Shown: positions 9,981 through 18,947 of the stretch, one piece after another
How the letters are laid out: each line of letters starts with the position of its first letter
Numbering within the stretch: position 1 is the first letter of the stretch
DNA from: an uncultured Pseudoruegeria sp.
GTDB lineage: Bacteria > Pseudomonadota > Alphaproteobacteria > Rhodobacterales > Rhodobacteraceae
NCBI GenBank assembly: GCA_947498155.1
Contig: CANMJD010000008.1
Coordinates: 62,001 to 126,000, forward strand
Direction: 5' to 3'
DNA: 64,000 nt
Made by a program: the position numbers and the translations under genes
Notes under the pieces: model-generated
Told to the model about the DNA's origin: nothing
What the model saw: only the letters and a program-made list of their open reading frames with translations
Databases searched by the model: none

Positions 9981-11900
9981 TTATTGGCGTTTGTCGTCGC
10001 CCAGATCCTCAAAGTCGGCATCAACGATGTCATCGGCAGGCGCTTCGCCTTCGTCAAAACCTTCGGGGGCGGCTTCGCCCTCGGCTTCGGCTTGGCTGGC
10101 TTTGTAGATTGCCTCACCCAGTTTCATCGCAGATTCTGTGACGTTCTGGATGCCCGACTTGATCTTGCCGGCGTCTTCGGTTTCCAGCTGCTCTTGCAGG
10201 GCGGAAATCGCAAGCTCGATGGCTTCGATTGTTGTCGGATCGACTTTGTCTTTGTGCTCTTCCATCGATTTCTCGGTGGAATGGATCAGGCTTTCGGCCT
10301 GGTTTTTGGCTTCGATCAGCTCTTTGCGCTCTTTATCAGCCTCGGCATTATCCTCGGCGTCTTTGACCATGGCCTCGATGTCGTCATCGGACAGACCGCC
10401 AGAGGCCTGAATGGTGATCGACTGCTCTTTGCCGGTGCCTTTGTCTTTGGCGCCAACCGAAACGATGCCGTTCGCGTCGATGTCAAAGGTGACTTCGATC
10501 TGTGGCATGCCGCGTGGAGCGGGTGGAATATCCTCAAGGTTGAATTGGCCCAACATTTTGTTGTCGGCGGCCATTTCACGCTCCCCTTGGAAGACGCGCA
10601 GGGTCACGGCGTTCTGGTTGTCTTCGGCGGTCGAGAAGACCTGAGACTTCTTGGTCGGGATCGTGGTGTTGCGATCGATCAGACGTGTGAACACACCACC
10701 AAGGGTTTCGATACCCAAGGACAAAGGAGTCACGTCCAGCAGCACCACGTCTTTAACGTCGCCTTGCAGAACACCGGCCTGAATGGCCGCACCCAATGCA
10801 ACAACTTCATCGGGGTTCACACCCTGATGCGGTTCTTTGCCGAAGAACTTGGTCACTTCTTCTTTAACGCGCGGCATACGGGTCATACCACCGACCAGCA
10901 CGATCTCATCGATGTCGCCGACGGACAGACCGGCATCTTTCAATGCGGCTTGGCAGGGCTTCATAGAGGCTTTGATCAGGTCAGAGACAAGGCTTTCCAG
11001 CTTGGCGCGGGTCAGCTTCAGAACCATGTGCAGCGGGGTGCCGCTGTTCGGGTCCATGGCAATAAACGGCTGGTTGATTTCGGTCTGGTTGGCCGAAGAC
11101 AGTTCGATTTTGGCTTTTTCAGCGGCTTCTTTCAGACGCTGCAGGGCCATTTTGTCTTTGGTCAGATCAACGCCGTTTTCCTTTTTGAACTCACCGGCAA
11201 GGTAGTTCACGATGCGCATGTCGAAGTCTTCACCGCCGAGGAATGTATCCCCGTTGGTGGATTTTACTTCGAACAGACCGTCATCGATCTCAAGGATGGT
11301 GACGTCGAATGTACCGCCACCAAGGTCATAGACCGCGATGGTTTTGGTTTCTTTTTTGTCCAGACCATAGGCCAGCGCCGCCGCTGTCGGCTCGTTGATG
11401 ATCCGCAGCACTTCGAGACCGGCAATTTTACCGGCGTCTTTGGTAGCCTGACGCTGGGCGTCGTTAAAGTAAGCGGGCACGGTGATAACCGCCTGTGTGA
11501 CGTCCTCACCCAGATAGCTTTCTGCGGTTTCTTTCATCTTACCAAGAATGAAAGCCGAGATTTGGCTTGGGGAGTATTTTTCACCAGCAGCTTCGACCCA
11601 TGCGTCACCGTTGCCACCATTGATGACTTCGAAGGGCAGGTTTTTCAGGTCTTTGGCCAGATCGGCATCGTCAAACCGGCGACCGATCAGACGTTTTACA
11701 CCGAAGATTGTGTTGTTCGGGTTTGTGACGGCCTGGCGTTTTGCAGGCTGGCCGACGAGGCGCTCGTCATCTGTGAAAGCAACGATGGACGGGGTTGTCC
11801 GTGCGCCTTCTGCATTTTCAATTACGCGAGGTTGCGCACCATCCATGATGGCAACGCAGGAGTTTGTGGTTCCGAGGTCGATACCAATAACTTTAGCCAT
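9981..11900 (-). CDS. dnaK: Chaperone DnaK (Hsp70)
   Basis: 639 residues starting [18 protein letters not shown], the Hsp70 phosphate-1 signature. The ATPase domain includes [18 protein letters not shown] and [12 protein letters not shown]. The substrate domain carries the [14 protein letters not shown] motif and the C-terminus has the acidic tail [19 protein letters not shown]. DnaK folds nascent and stress-damaged proteins with DnaJ and GrpE. The start at 11900 has AAGGA upstream; a longer frame to 11948 has no support. A promoter compatible with heat-shock sigma factor recognition lies about 110 bp upstream. Confidence 0.99.
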   Translation of the reverse strand: MAKVIGIDLGTTNSCVAIMDGAQPRVIENAEGARTTPSIVAFTDDERLVGQPAKRQAVTNPNNTIFGVKRLIGRRFDDADLAKDLKNLPFEVINGGNGDAWVEAAGEKYSPSQISAFILGKMKETAESYLGEDVTQAVITVPAYFNDAQRQATKDAGKIAGLEVLRIINEPTAAALAYGLDKKETKTIAVYDLGGGTFDVTILEIDDGLFEVKSTNGDTFLGGEDFDMRIVNYLAGEFKKENGVDLTKDKMALQRLKEAAEKAKIELSSANQTEINQPFIAMDPNSGTPLHMVLKLTRAKLESLVSDLIKASMKPCQAALKDAGLSVGDIDEIVLVGGMTRMPRVKEEVTKFFGKEPHQGVNPDEVVALGAAIQAGVLQGDVKDVVLLDVTPLSLGIETLGGVFTRLIDRNTTIPTKKSQVFSTAEDNQNAVTLRVFQGEREMAADNKMLGQFNLEDIPPAPRGMPQIEVTFDIDANGIVSVGAKDKGTGKEQSITIQASGGLSDDDIEAMVKDAEDNAEADKERKELIEAKNQAESLIHSTEKSMEEHKDKVDPTTIEAIELAISALQEQLETEDAGKIKSGIQNVTESAMKLGEAIYKASQAEAEGEAAPEGFDEGEAPADDIVDADFEDLGDDKRQ

Positions 11901-12007
11901 AGTCAGTATCCTTTTCTTAGGCGATGTTTGGGCGCGGGACCCTCTCATGAGGCATCACAGCGCCGATCCCAATTACGACCGGAGTGATCCGATCAAGCTT
12001 CTGGCCG

Positions 12008-12037
12008 TATATAGGGAGCGTCAATAGGGGCTGCAAG
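12008..12037 (-). promoter_or_regulatory. Candidate dnaK promoter (RpoD and/or RpoH type)
   Basis: On the minus strand CTTGCAG (12031-12037) is followed by CCCTATATA with TATATA at 12008-12013. TTGCAG to TATATA spacing is 17 bases, right for the vegetative factor, and CTTG...CCTATAT also matches the alphaproteobacterial RpoH pattern. Overlap of both signals is inferred, not proven. Confidence 0.55.
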
Positions 12038-12121
12038 CGGTTGAAGTGGGTGAAATGCACAAGAATCGGATGATTTTTTAGCATTAGGTAGAGATTACGC
12101 AGGAAAGAGGGAAATGACCGG

Positions 12122-12727
12122 ATGAACAACCCGATCGCGTTGCGCGGATTCAAAATTTACAAGGATTTCCTGTCTCAGGAAGCGCAAGAAGGAATCGTTC
12201 ACGCCCTGCGCGGAGTTCAGTCCGCAGCGCCATTGTTTTCGCCCATGACCCCCTATGGAAAGCCGATGTCGGTTCGCATGACCTCTGCGGGAAAATACGG
12301 CTGGATCTCCGATAAAAACGGGTATCGGTACGCGCTGCAGCATCCGAATGGCACGGTCTGGCCCGATATTCCCGATCCGGTGATGAATATCTGGCAGAGG
12401 TTGGTTGATCCGCATAAACGACCGGAGTGCTGTCTGATCAACTATTACCAGGAAGGCGCGCGCATGGGGATGCATCAGGACCGGGACGAGGCAGATTTCG
12501 ACTGGCCGGTTCTGTCGGTCTCTCTCGGCGACGAAGGTTTGTTCCGCATTGGCAATTCCACGCGCGGCGGCAAGACAGACTCGATCTGGCTCCGCTCTGG
12601 CGATGTGGTGGTCATGGGCGGGGCAGCGCGATTATGCTACCATGGGATTGATCGCATCCGGTTCGGCTCCTCCACATTATTACAACACGGAGGGCGCCTG
12701 AATCTGACGCTACGGGTGGTTGATTAA
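12122..12727 (+). CDS. alkB: AlkB-family Fe(II)/2-oxoglutarate-dependent DNA/RNA demethylase
   Basis: 201 residues, close to E. coli AlkB. The iron ligands are visible as HQD (His118, Asp120) and His174 in LCYHGIDRI, and the 2-oxoglutarate-binding arginines as GRLNLTLRVV at the C-terminus. The NYYQEGARMGMHQDRDE segment is characteristic of AlkB. The enzyme oxidatively removes methyl groups from 1-methyladenine and 3-methylcytosine. It is divergent from dnaK and is not part of an ada operon here. It shares only a symbol with the alkane monooxygenase at 48.5 kb, which is a different protein. Confidence 0.95.
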   Translation: MNNPIALRGFKIYKDFLSQEAQEGIVHALRGVQSAAPLFSPMTPYGKPMSVRMTSAGKYGWISDKNGYRYALQHPNGTVWPDIPDPVMNIWQRLVDPHKRPECCLINYYQEGARMGMHQDRDEADFDWPVLSVSLGDEGLFRIGNSTRGGKTDSIWLRSGDVVVMGGAARLCYHGIDRIRFGSSTLLQHGGRLNLTLRVVD

Positions 12728-12734
12728 CCGAACC

Positions 12735-13556
12735 CTATTGGGCGGCACCCCAACTTAGCGACGCGTGTTTACGGGTGTAGAATTCAAACAACATCCCGAT
12801 CATCAAAATCGCAACCGATACCCATAACGCATACTGCCAGCTTGAATTATGCGGGTAGTAGTTGATGAAAATATAGCCGCGCGCCTGATCAATGATATGA
12901 AACAGCGGGTTCCAGTCGAAAATATTCAGCATGCCTGCCGGTAGGGTATTGGCCAGAAACATCTTCCCCGAGGTAATCATATTCGCCCGTGTATACAGGG
13001 TGATGGCCGTTCGGGTTGCTTGCGGCGCCCATGGTTTCAGCGCAAGGGCAACCACCCCGACAGCGACACCAAAAAACCACGATAACAGCAACATGCAATA
13101 GGCCCCGACGGGGTCATAGATCGTAATGCGGGTAAAGCCGGTGTGATAGATAAACAGGATCAGGATCACCACCAGCGTTTGAATGTAGAGGTTCCCCAAA
13201 GCGGCAGAAGCGACCGATACAAAGGTGTTCATCGGCGCGTGATTCATCATCGGAGAGGTCGGACCATCAGCCATGTAGATTCTGTTTACAGTCCGGATAT
13301 GGCAGAGATACAGAAAGATACCCGACAGAAGATACAGCAGAAAATCCCCGCGCACGGCAGAGCCCCGCAAGCTAAGCAGCATGAACATCACATAAAAAAT
13401 GGCCAGCATGATCACCACCTGAAGCAGGTTGATGAAAAGCGCAACAAAGGCGTTGCGATGGGTCGATCTGACATTGCGCACGGTTGAGTGATAGATCAGC
13501 TCAAGTGTTGCAAATGCAGATTGGATGCCACTTTTTCGGGTTGAATATGAAAACAT
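12735..13556 (-). CDS. ABC-2 type polysaccharide export permease (KpsM-like)
   Basis: 273 residues with six predicted membrane segments, the ABC2-membrane fold of exporters for capsule, O-antigen or teichoic-type polymers. Recognisable features are the amphipathic N-terminal segment, the first pair of helices (FVALFINLLQVVIMLAIFYV) and the C-terminal FDWNPLFHIIDQARGYIF segment conserved in this family. The ATG at 13556 is preferred over an in-frame TTG 18 bp upstream, because AGG lies ten bases before it. The partner ATPase is not in the window. It ends 7 bp from alkB and is divergent from cysQ and the glycan genes, with which it probably works. Confidence 0.82.
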   Translation of the reverse strand: MFSYSTRKSGIQSAFATLELIYHSTVRNVRSTHRNAFVALFINLLQVVIMLAIFYVMFMLLSLRGSAVRGDFLLYLLSGIFLYLCHIRTVNRIYMADGPTSPMMNHAPMNTFVSVASAALGNLYIQTLVVILILFIYHTGFTRITIYDPVGAYCMLLLSWFFGVAVGVVALALKPWAPQATRTAITLYTRANMITSGKMFLANTLPAGMLNIFDWNPLFHIIDQARGYIFINYYPHNSSWQYALWVSVAILMIGMLFEFYTRKHASLSWGAAQ

Positions 13557-13697
13557 TCGTGAAAAACCTGCCAAATCGACGCAATTAGGGGGTATTAGCG
13601 CAGGGAATTCTTGATGATCCCTTACCTTCTGACGATAAGGGCAGAGAAATTTTTATTCAACAGCACGCTGGTTGGACCAGCAATTAAGGAGATTTCC

Positions 13698-14495
13698 GTG
13701 GATTTTGAGAAACTGACCCATGTTTGCCGCCGTCTGGCTTTGGAAGCCGGCGATAAGATCATGGAAATTTATAATGCTGACGATTTCGATGTAAAAGTTA
13801 AATCAGACGACAGCCCGGTTACTGAAGCTGACGAAGCTGCCGATGCCATCATCAGCGCCGGATTGCGCGCTGCCTTCCCGGACGTGCTGCTGGTGACAGA
13901 GGAACAGGCGGATTCCCATAAGGAAAAAGCCGATACCTTCCTGATTGTTGATCCGTTGGATGGCACAAAGGAATTCATTAAGCGCCGCGGCGACTTCACC
14001 GTAAACATTGCCTATGTCGAAAATGGCGTGCCGATCCGCGGGATTGTGTATGCCCCCGCCAAAAACCGTTTGTTCTATACCGATGCGGATGGCAACTCGG
14101 TCGAAGAAACCGGCGCCTTTGCCAAAGAGACCATCGGCGCGACAGCGCCTATTTCGGTCTCCGAGCCCGATAATGCCGGTTTGTTGGTTGTGGCGTCAAA
14201 ATCGCACCGCGATCAGGCCACCGATGACTACATCGCAAAATATAACGTGACCGACATGAAGAGCGCGGGTTCTTCGTTGAAATTCTGTCTGGTTGCCACT
14301 GGCGAGGCCGACATCTATCCGCGTCTCGGTCGCACGATGGAGTGGGATACGGCGGCTGGTCACGCGGTCTTGCTGGGTGCTGGTGGTAATGTTGTTGATT
14401 TTGAAACCCACAATCAGCTGACTTACGGTAAAGACGCCTATGCGAATGTATTCTTTATTGCCTATGCACCCGGAGTGGATCTTAAGAGTGCCTAA
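13698..14495 (+). CDS. cysQ: 3'(2'),5'-bisphosphate nucleotidase CysQ
   Basis: 265 residues of the inositol monophosphatase superfamily. The metal-binding motif VDPLDGTKEFIKRRGDFTVN, an upstream VTEEQ and the C-terminal EWDTAAGHAVL place it with CysQ, which converts 3'-phosphoadenosine 5'-phosphate (PAP) to AMP. PAP is the by-product of PAPS-dependent sulfotransferases, one of which lies 6 kb downstream. The GTG at 13698 has AAGGAG six bases upstream and gives a normal-length protein; an upstream ATG would add 29 unrelated residues. A second, different family member is at 55.7 kb. Confidence 0.92.
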   Translation: MDFEKLTHVCRRLALEAGDKIMEIYNADDFDVKVKSDDSPVTEADEAADAIISAGLRAAFPDVLLVTEEQADSHKEKADTFLIVDPLDGTKEFIKRRGDFTVNIAYVENGVPIRGIVYAPAKNRLFYTDADGNSVEETGAFAKETIGATAPISVSEPDNAGLLVVASKSHRDQATDDYIAKYNVTDMKSAGSSLKFCLVATGEADIYPRLGRTMEWDTAAGHAVLLGAGGNVVDFETHNQLTYGKDAYANVFFIAYAPGVDLKSA

Positions 14496-14839
14496 TATTT
14501 AGGCGGGTATGCTGGAAAATGGGCGTGTGATTCGGGGGTGAATTGCCTCCGGGTCCCGCATTTTGAAGCGATGCCACTGAATTAGGGGACGATTTGGGGT
14601 GCGAGAGTGTGGCACGAAAGGCATCGGGGCGCTTAAAGGTGTTTTCTTAACGGTTGACTGCATTTAGGATTGCTATGCAGAAGGTATCCAATAACAACGG
14701 CCCTGTAGTATGAGGCCAGTGGCATTTATTAAGCCGCTCAGGTTAAGTGTTTTAAGAAAGAAATCGGTAATGCATTCGGGAAATATTTCGAACGTGTGGT
14801 AATGCCGAAAGTGAATGAGAAAGTCAGGTAGGTAATTTA
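14496..14839 (+). promoter_or_regulatory. 344-bp non-coding leader upstream of galU
   Basis: No credible gene was found. A weak promoter (TTAACG at 14647-14652, 18-base spacer, TGCTAT at 14671-14676) would give a leader of roughly 160 bases. ATGCCACTG (14571-14579) and CAGTGGCAT (14717-14725) form a perfect 9-bp inverted repeat 137 bp apart, of unknown meaning. The region is relatively AT-rich compared with the flanking genes. Confidence 0.35.
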
Positions 14840-15733
14840 ATGAAGCGTAAGGTTACAAAAGCGATTTTTCCTGTTGCCGGAATGGGAACCCGTTTCCTGC
14901 CAGCGACAAAATCCGTCCCCAAAGAAATTATGACTTTAGTTGACCGTCCGCTCATTCAATATGCAATTGATGAGGCGCGCGAAGCGGGGATCAAAGAATT
15001 CATCTTTGTGACCTCACGCGGAAAAGGCGCGCTCGAGGATTATTTTGATGTCTCCCCCCAGTTGGAGCAATCACTGCGCAAAAAGGGAAAAATGGACCTG
15101 CTGGCGCAGTTGAAAGCGACGAATATGGATAGCGGGGCCATCGCCTATATCCGGCAGCATGATGCGCTTGGGCTTGGCCATGCGGTATGGTGCGCCCGTC
15201 GTTTGGTGGCAAATGAACCCTTTGCTGTCATTCTACCCGACGATGTTATCGCGGCTGAAAAGCCCTGTCTTCAACAGATGGTCGAAGCCTATGAGGAAAC
15301 CGGCGGCTGTATGGTTGCAGCCATGGAAGTGCCGCAGGAAAAGGCATCGGCATACGGGCTTTTGGACGTTAAGGAAGACATGGGCAGCATCGTGTCTGTT
15401 AAAGACATGGTTGAAAAACCAGAGCCTGAAGATGCGCCCTCCAATCTTGCTGTGATCGGTCGCTATATTCTGACACCCCAGATTATGCGGAACCTGAATA
15501 GAAAAAAAGAAGGGGCTGGCGGCGAGATCCAGCTGACAGATGCCATCGCCGAAGAGCTGAAGGCGGGGCGTGATGTCTTTGGTCTGCGGTTCCGGGGGCA
15601 ACGGTTTGATTGTGGGTCCAAGGCTGGCTTCTTGCAGGCAACGGTTGCTTTTGGTCTGGCACGCCCTGAACTTCGGGAAGAGCTTTCGGAGTATCTGGAA
15701 GAGCTTCTGCATATGAAAAAAGTTGCTCAGTAA
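14840..15733 (+). CDS. galU: UTP--glucose-1-phosphate uridylyltransferase GalU
   Basis: 297 residues, normal length. The N-terminus KAIFPVAGMGTRFLPATKS is the nucleotide-binding signature, followed by KEIMTLVDRPLIQYAI and the VEKP motif (KDMVEKPEPEDAPSNL). It makes UDP-glucose, the donor for polysaccharide synthesis and the substrate of the next gene product, GalE. The two genes are 30 bp apart and form an operon with the transferases that follow. Regulation may act in the long leader upstream. Confidence 0.97.
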   Translation: MKRKVTKAIFPVAGMGTRFLPATKSVPKEIMTLVDRPLIQYAIDEAREAGIKEFIFVTSRGKGALEDYFDVSPQLEQSLRKKGKMDLLAQLKATNMDSGAIAYIRQHDALGLGHAVWCARRLVANEPFAVILPDDVIAAEKPCLQQMVEAYEETGGCMVAAMEVPQEKASAYGLLDVKEDMGSIVSVKDMVEKPEPEDAPSNLAVIGRYILTPQIMRNLNRKKEGAGGEIQLTDAIAEELKAGRDVFGLRFRGQRFDCGSKAGFLQATVAFGLARPELREELSEYLEELLHMKKVAQ

Positions 15734-15763
15734 CGCGCGTTTCAGCCGAAACCGGAGAATAGT

Positions 15764-16747
15764 GTGACGAATGTACTCGTGACAGGCGGGGCGGGGTATA
15801 TTGGTTCCCACGCCTGTAAGGCGCTCAAAGCGGCGGGCTATACGCCAGTTTGTTTTGATAACCATTCCACGGGGTGGGAAGAGGCGGTCAAATTTGGCCC
15901 GTCGATTAAGGGTGATTTGCTGAACCCGAGCGAAATCGCCACAGCCTTTGAGAAATACAACCCGGTTGCGGTGATGCATTTTGCTGCCCTCAGTCAGGTT
16001 GGCGAAAGCATGCAGAAACCCGGTAAATACTGGCGTGAAAATGTGCTGGGCGCGGTCAATCTGGTAGAGGCGGCGGTGGCCCATGGCTGCACCAATTTTG
16101 TATTTTCATCGACTTGCGCGACTTACGGCGAGCATGACAACATCCAACTGGATGAGGACACGCCGCAAGAACCGATCAACGCCTATGGTGCGTCAAAAAA
16201 GGCGATCGAGGATATTCTGCAAAACTTCGCGGATAGTCATGATCTGAACCATGTGATTTTCCGCTATTTCAATGTCGCCGGCGCGGATCCGGAGGGCGAA
16301 ATTGGCGAATTTCACCAACCCGAAACCCATCTTGTGCCTTTGATGCTTGATGCGATTGAGGGTAAGCGGCCTGCGCTGACGGTATTCGGCACAGATTACG
16401 ACACGCCGGACGGCACCTGTATTCGCGACTATGTGCATGTTATGGATCTGGTGGATGCGCATATTCTGGGGCTAAAATGGCTGCAGGACGGTAAAGGGAA
16501 CGCGGTGTTTAATCTCGGGACTGGCAGCGGGTTTTCTGTGCGCGAAGTCGCGGCGCATTCCAAAGCAGTGACCAACAAGGAAGTGCCAATCGTCGAAGGC
16601 CCGCGTCGGGCTGGCGATTGTACAAAGCTTGTGTCAGGCAGTGAAAAAGCGGAAAAGGTATTGGGCTGGCAACCGACACGCTCGACGCTGGAGACGATGA
16701 TTACAGATGCCTGGAGATGGCACCAGAACGGTCACTATACCAAATGA
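15764..16747 (+). CDS. galE: UDP-glucose 4-epimerase GalE
   Basis: 327 residues. The NAD-binding Rossmann motif GGAGYIGSH is at the N-terminus and the catalytic pair is seen as SSTCATYG (Ser) and YGASK (Tyr, Lys). VHVMDLVDAH and GTGSGFSVREV are also typical. It interconverts UDP-glucose and UDP-galactose. The start is GTG at 15764 with GGAGAAT seven bases upstream. Its position between galU and three transferases suggests it supplies UDP-Gal for surface glycan rather than for galactose catabolism. Confidence 0.96.
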   Translation: MTNVLVTGGAGYIGSHACKALKAAGYTPVCFDNHSTGWEEAVKFGPSIKGDLLNPSEIATAFEKYNPVAVMHFAALSQVGESMQKPGKYWRENVLGAVNLVEAAVAHGCTNFVFSSTCATYGEHDNIQLDEDTPQEPINAYGASKKAIEDILQNFADSHDLNHVIFRYFNVAGADPEGEIGEFHQPETHLVPLMLDAIEGKRPALTVFGTDYDTPDGTCIRDYVHVMDLVDAHILGLKWLQDGKGNAVFNLGTGSGFSVREVAAHSKAVTNKEVPIVEGPRRAGDCTKLVSGSEKAEKVLGWQPTRSTLETMITDAWRWHQNGHYTK

Positions 16748-16755
16748 TTTTTCCT

Positions 16756-16775
16756 CGTTCCCCCATTGGGGAACG
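16756..16775 (+). promoter_or_regulatory. Hairpin covering the ribosome-binding site of the first glycosyltransferase
   Basis: CGTTCCCC (16756-16763), loop CATT, GGGGAACG (16768-16775) is a perfect 8-bp stem ending two bases before the ATG at 16778. The 3' arm is the only purine-rich Shine-Dalgarno candidate. No T-run follows, so it is not a terminator. Confidence 0.55.
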
Positions 16776-16777
16776 GG

Positions 16778-17788
16778 ATGAAGGCGCTTTGGACAGCCTA
16801 TCGGTTGCGGTGGCGCCGGCGTAAATATCTATGGCGGGCGCATCGCAAACAAAAGCAGTTGCGCTGCTTGCAGGACGCCACCGGCAAAATTGCCAAAGAT
16901 GACATTCTACTGTTTTCAACGCTTCGCAACGAGATCGAGCGGCTACCTTATTTTCTGGAACACTACCGGCAGATGGGGATTGGCCAGTTTTTAATCGTCG
17001 ATAACGGCAGCGACGACGGGTCTGACCGGTTTCTGATGGCGCAGCCCGATGTGTCGCTATGGCAAACCAAAGACAGCTATCGCAAGTCTCGCTTTGGGGT
17101 GGATTGGCTGAATGGTCTGCAACGCCGGTTTGGTGTGGGGCATTGGTGCCTGACGGCCGATGCGGATGAGCTTTTGGTGATCCCCCATGGCGAAACCCGC
17201 GACCTGACGGATTTGACCGCACATTTGGATCGTTCCGGTGCCACATGTTTCGCCGCGATGATGCTTGATTGTTATCCCAAGGGACCGGTCGGAGCTGCCG
17301 AACATAGACCTGGGGTTGATCCGATGGCCTTTATCGGCTGGTTCGACGCCGAGGGTTATACATGGGAATGGCAGCAAAAATTCCGCAACATATCCATTCG
17401 TGGCGGACCGCGTCGGCGTTTCTTTTTTGCCGACACGCCGGATATGGCCCCGCATCTTCATAAAACCCCGTTGGTGAAATGGCGCGCTTCATATGCCTAT
17501 GCGAGCTCAACCCATCTGCTTTTGCCCCGTCAGCTGAATCACGGATTTGATGCGCGATTAAATCGGCCCACGGGGGTATTTCTGCATACAAAATTTCTGA
17601 ATACAATTGTTCAGAAGTCCGCTCAGGAACGACAGCGCGCCGAGCATTTTACCCATCCTGACCACTACGCGGCCTATTACAAAGGGCTGATCGAGGACCC
17701 TGATTTCTGGACACATGCCTCCGTGCGGTATGGAAATCCGCAACAACTGGTCACGCTTGGCTTGATGACAGCAGGAGACTGGAGCTAG
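16778..17788 (+). CDS. Glycosyltransferase family 2-like protein (first of a tandem pair)
   Basis: 336 residues, cytoplasmic, with a basic N-terminus. The core matches the GT2-like group with NEIERLPYFLEHYRQMGI, IVDNGSDDGS and a metal-binding DADE (residues 128-131, in CLTADADELLVIP), so it should transfer a sugar from a nucleotide donor. I chose the ATG at 16778 because its start MKALWTAYRLRWRRRKYLWR aligns with that of the next paralogue; an in-frame TTG 12 bp upstream lies in a hairpin. The substrate is unknown. It follows galE by 30 bp and shares the glycan locus. Confidence 0.85.
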   Translation: MKALWTAYRLRWRRRKYLWRAHRKQKQLRCLQDATGKIAKDDILLFSTLRNEIERLPYFLEHYRQMGIGQFLIVDNGSDDGSDRFLMAQPDVSLWQTKDSYRKSRFGVDWLNGLQRRFGVGHWCLTADADELLVIPHGETRDLTDLTAHLDRSGATCFAAMMLDCYPKGPVGAAEHRPGVDPMAFIGWFDAEGYTWEWQQKFRNISIRGGPRRRFFFADTPDMAPHLHKTPLVKWRASYAYASSTHLLLPRQLNHGFDARLNRPTGVFLHTKFLNTIVQKSAQERQRAEHFTHPDHYAAYYKGLIEDPDFWTHASVRYGNPQQLVTLGLMTAGDWS

Positions 17789-17862
17789 AAGCGCGGCAAA
17801 AGCCGTCGGAACTCATTTACTTAGCGCAGCGTCGCCCCTACTGTTTTAACCGGTGGTGACAT

Positions 17863-17874
17863 TGTCTTAAGACA
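17863..17874. promoter_or_regulatory. 12-bp perfect palindrome between the two transferase genes
   Basis: TGTCTTAAGACA lies about 54 bp before the second transferase, in the largest gap inside the glycan operon (139 bp). It could be an operator for an internal promoter. There is no further support. Confidence 0.25.
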
Positions 17875-17927
17875 CAGATTGTAAGGCATTAAAGAACAAC
17901 GGCGCGGGCCGTACCATAGGGTGAAAA

Positions 17928-18938
17928 TTGGATCTGATCGAAAAATATCGCTTGCGTATGCGCCGCCGTCGGTGGCTTTATCGGGCGTTTCGAAAGCGTC
18001 GGCAGCTTTCGCTTATCTCTGATAACACCTCGAACATCCGCGCCGATGACATCATGCTCTGTGCAACGGTGCGCGATGAAAAACTGCGGTTGCCGTATTT
18101 TCTGAAGTATTACCGCGATCTCGGGGTAGAGCATTTTCTGTTTATCGACAATGACAGCTCTGATGGCACAGCCGAATACCTGAGCCGCCAGAAAGATGTG
18201 TCTGTCTGGCACAGCAAGGGAAGCTATCGCAAAGCCCGCTTCGGGGTTGATTGGATCAATTGGTTGCTCATGCGCTATGCCCGCAACCATTGGGTTATCA
18301 CGGTGGATGTCGATGAATTCTTTGTCTACCCCTTCTGTGATACACGTCCCCTGCGTGCTTTGACGGATTGGCTCGACGCCGGGGAGCGACGCTCTTTCGG
18401 GGCGATGCTGCTGGATATGTATCCCAAGGGCAGCATTGGTCAGGTGCCCTATCGGTCCGGTCAGGACCCGATGGAAATCCTGTCGTGGTTTGATTCGGGG
18501 AATTATTCGATTACCCGCAATCCGCGGTTTAAAAACCTGTGGATTCAGGGTGGGCCGCGGGCGCGGGTCTTTTTTGGCGATACACCGGATAAGGCACCGG
18601 CTTTGAATAAGGTGCCCTTGGTCAAATGGGACTGGCGGTATGCTTATGAATCCTCGACGCATATGGTTCTGCCGCGTGTTCTGAACAACACCTACGACCG
18701 GCAAGGGGGCGAGGTTGCATCGGGTATATTGCTCCACACCAAGTTCCTTCCGACCTTTGACGCAAAGGTAAAGGAGGAGATGGCGCGCAATCAGCACTAT
18801 GCCAATAGCAAAGAGTATGCCTCTTATCACCAAGCCTTGCAGGAGGACCCCGAGTTCTGGTGTAAGTGGTCTGAGAAGTACATTAACTGGCGTCAGCTCG
18901 AAATTTTGGGTTTAATGTCAAAAGGAAACTGGGCTTAG
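17928..18938 (+). CDS. Glycosyltransferase family 2-like protein (second of a tandem pair)
   Basis: 336 residues, closely similar along its whole length to the preceding gene: RLPYFLKYYRDLGVEHFLFI, SYRKARFGVDW, GGPRARVFFGDTPD and the C-terminal LEILGLMSKGNWA all have counterparts there. The DxD-type site is DVDE (127-130). The start is a TTG at 17928 with AGGGTGA just upstream; an in-frame stop two codons earlier excludes a longer protein. The tandem pair looks like a duplication followed by divergence, so the two may add different sugars or act at successive positions. Substrates cannot be read from sequence. Confidence 0.85.
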   Translation: MDLIEKYRLRMRRRRWLYRAFRKRRQLSLISDNTSNIRADDIMLCATVRDEKLRLPYFLKYYRDLGVEHFLFIDNDSSDGTAEYLSRQKDVSVWHSKGSYRKARFGVDWINWLLMRYARNHWVITVDVDEFFVYPFCDTRPLRALTDWLDAGERRSFGAMLLDMYPKGSIGQVPYRSGQDPMEILSWFDSGNYSITRNPRFKNLWIQGGPRARVFFGDTPDKAPALNKVPLVKWDWRYAYESSTHMVLPRVLNNTYDRQGGEVASGILLHTKFLPTFDAKVKEEMARNQHYANSKEYASYHQALQEDPEFWCKWSEKYINWRQLEILGLMSKGNWA

Positions 18939-18947
18939 GCAACGGAA

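Noticed and set aside
9984-11987. A 667-codon open frame antisense to dnaK
   Set aside because: It mirrors dnaK codon by codon, has no ribosome site and no family resemblance; it arises from biased codon use in a highly expressed gene.
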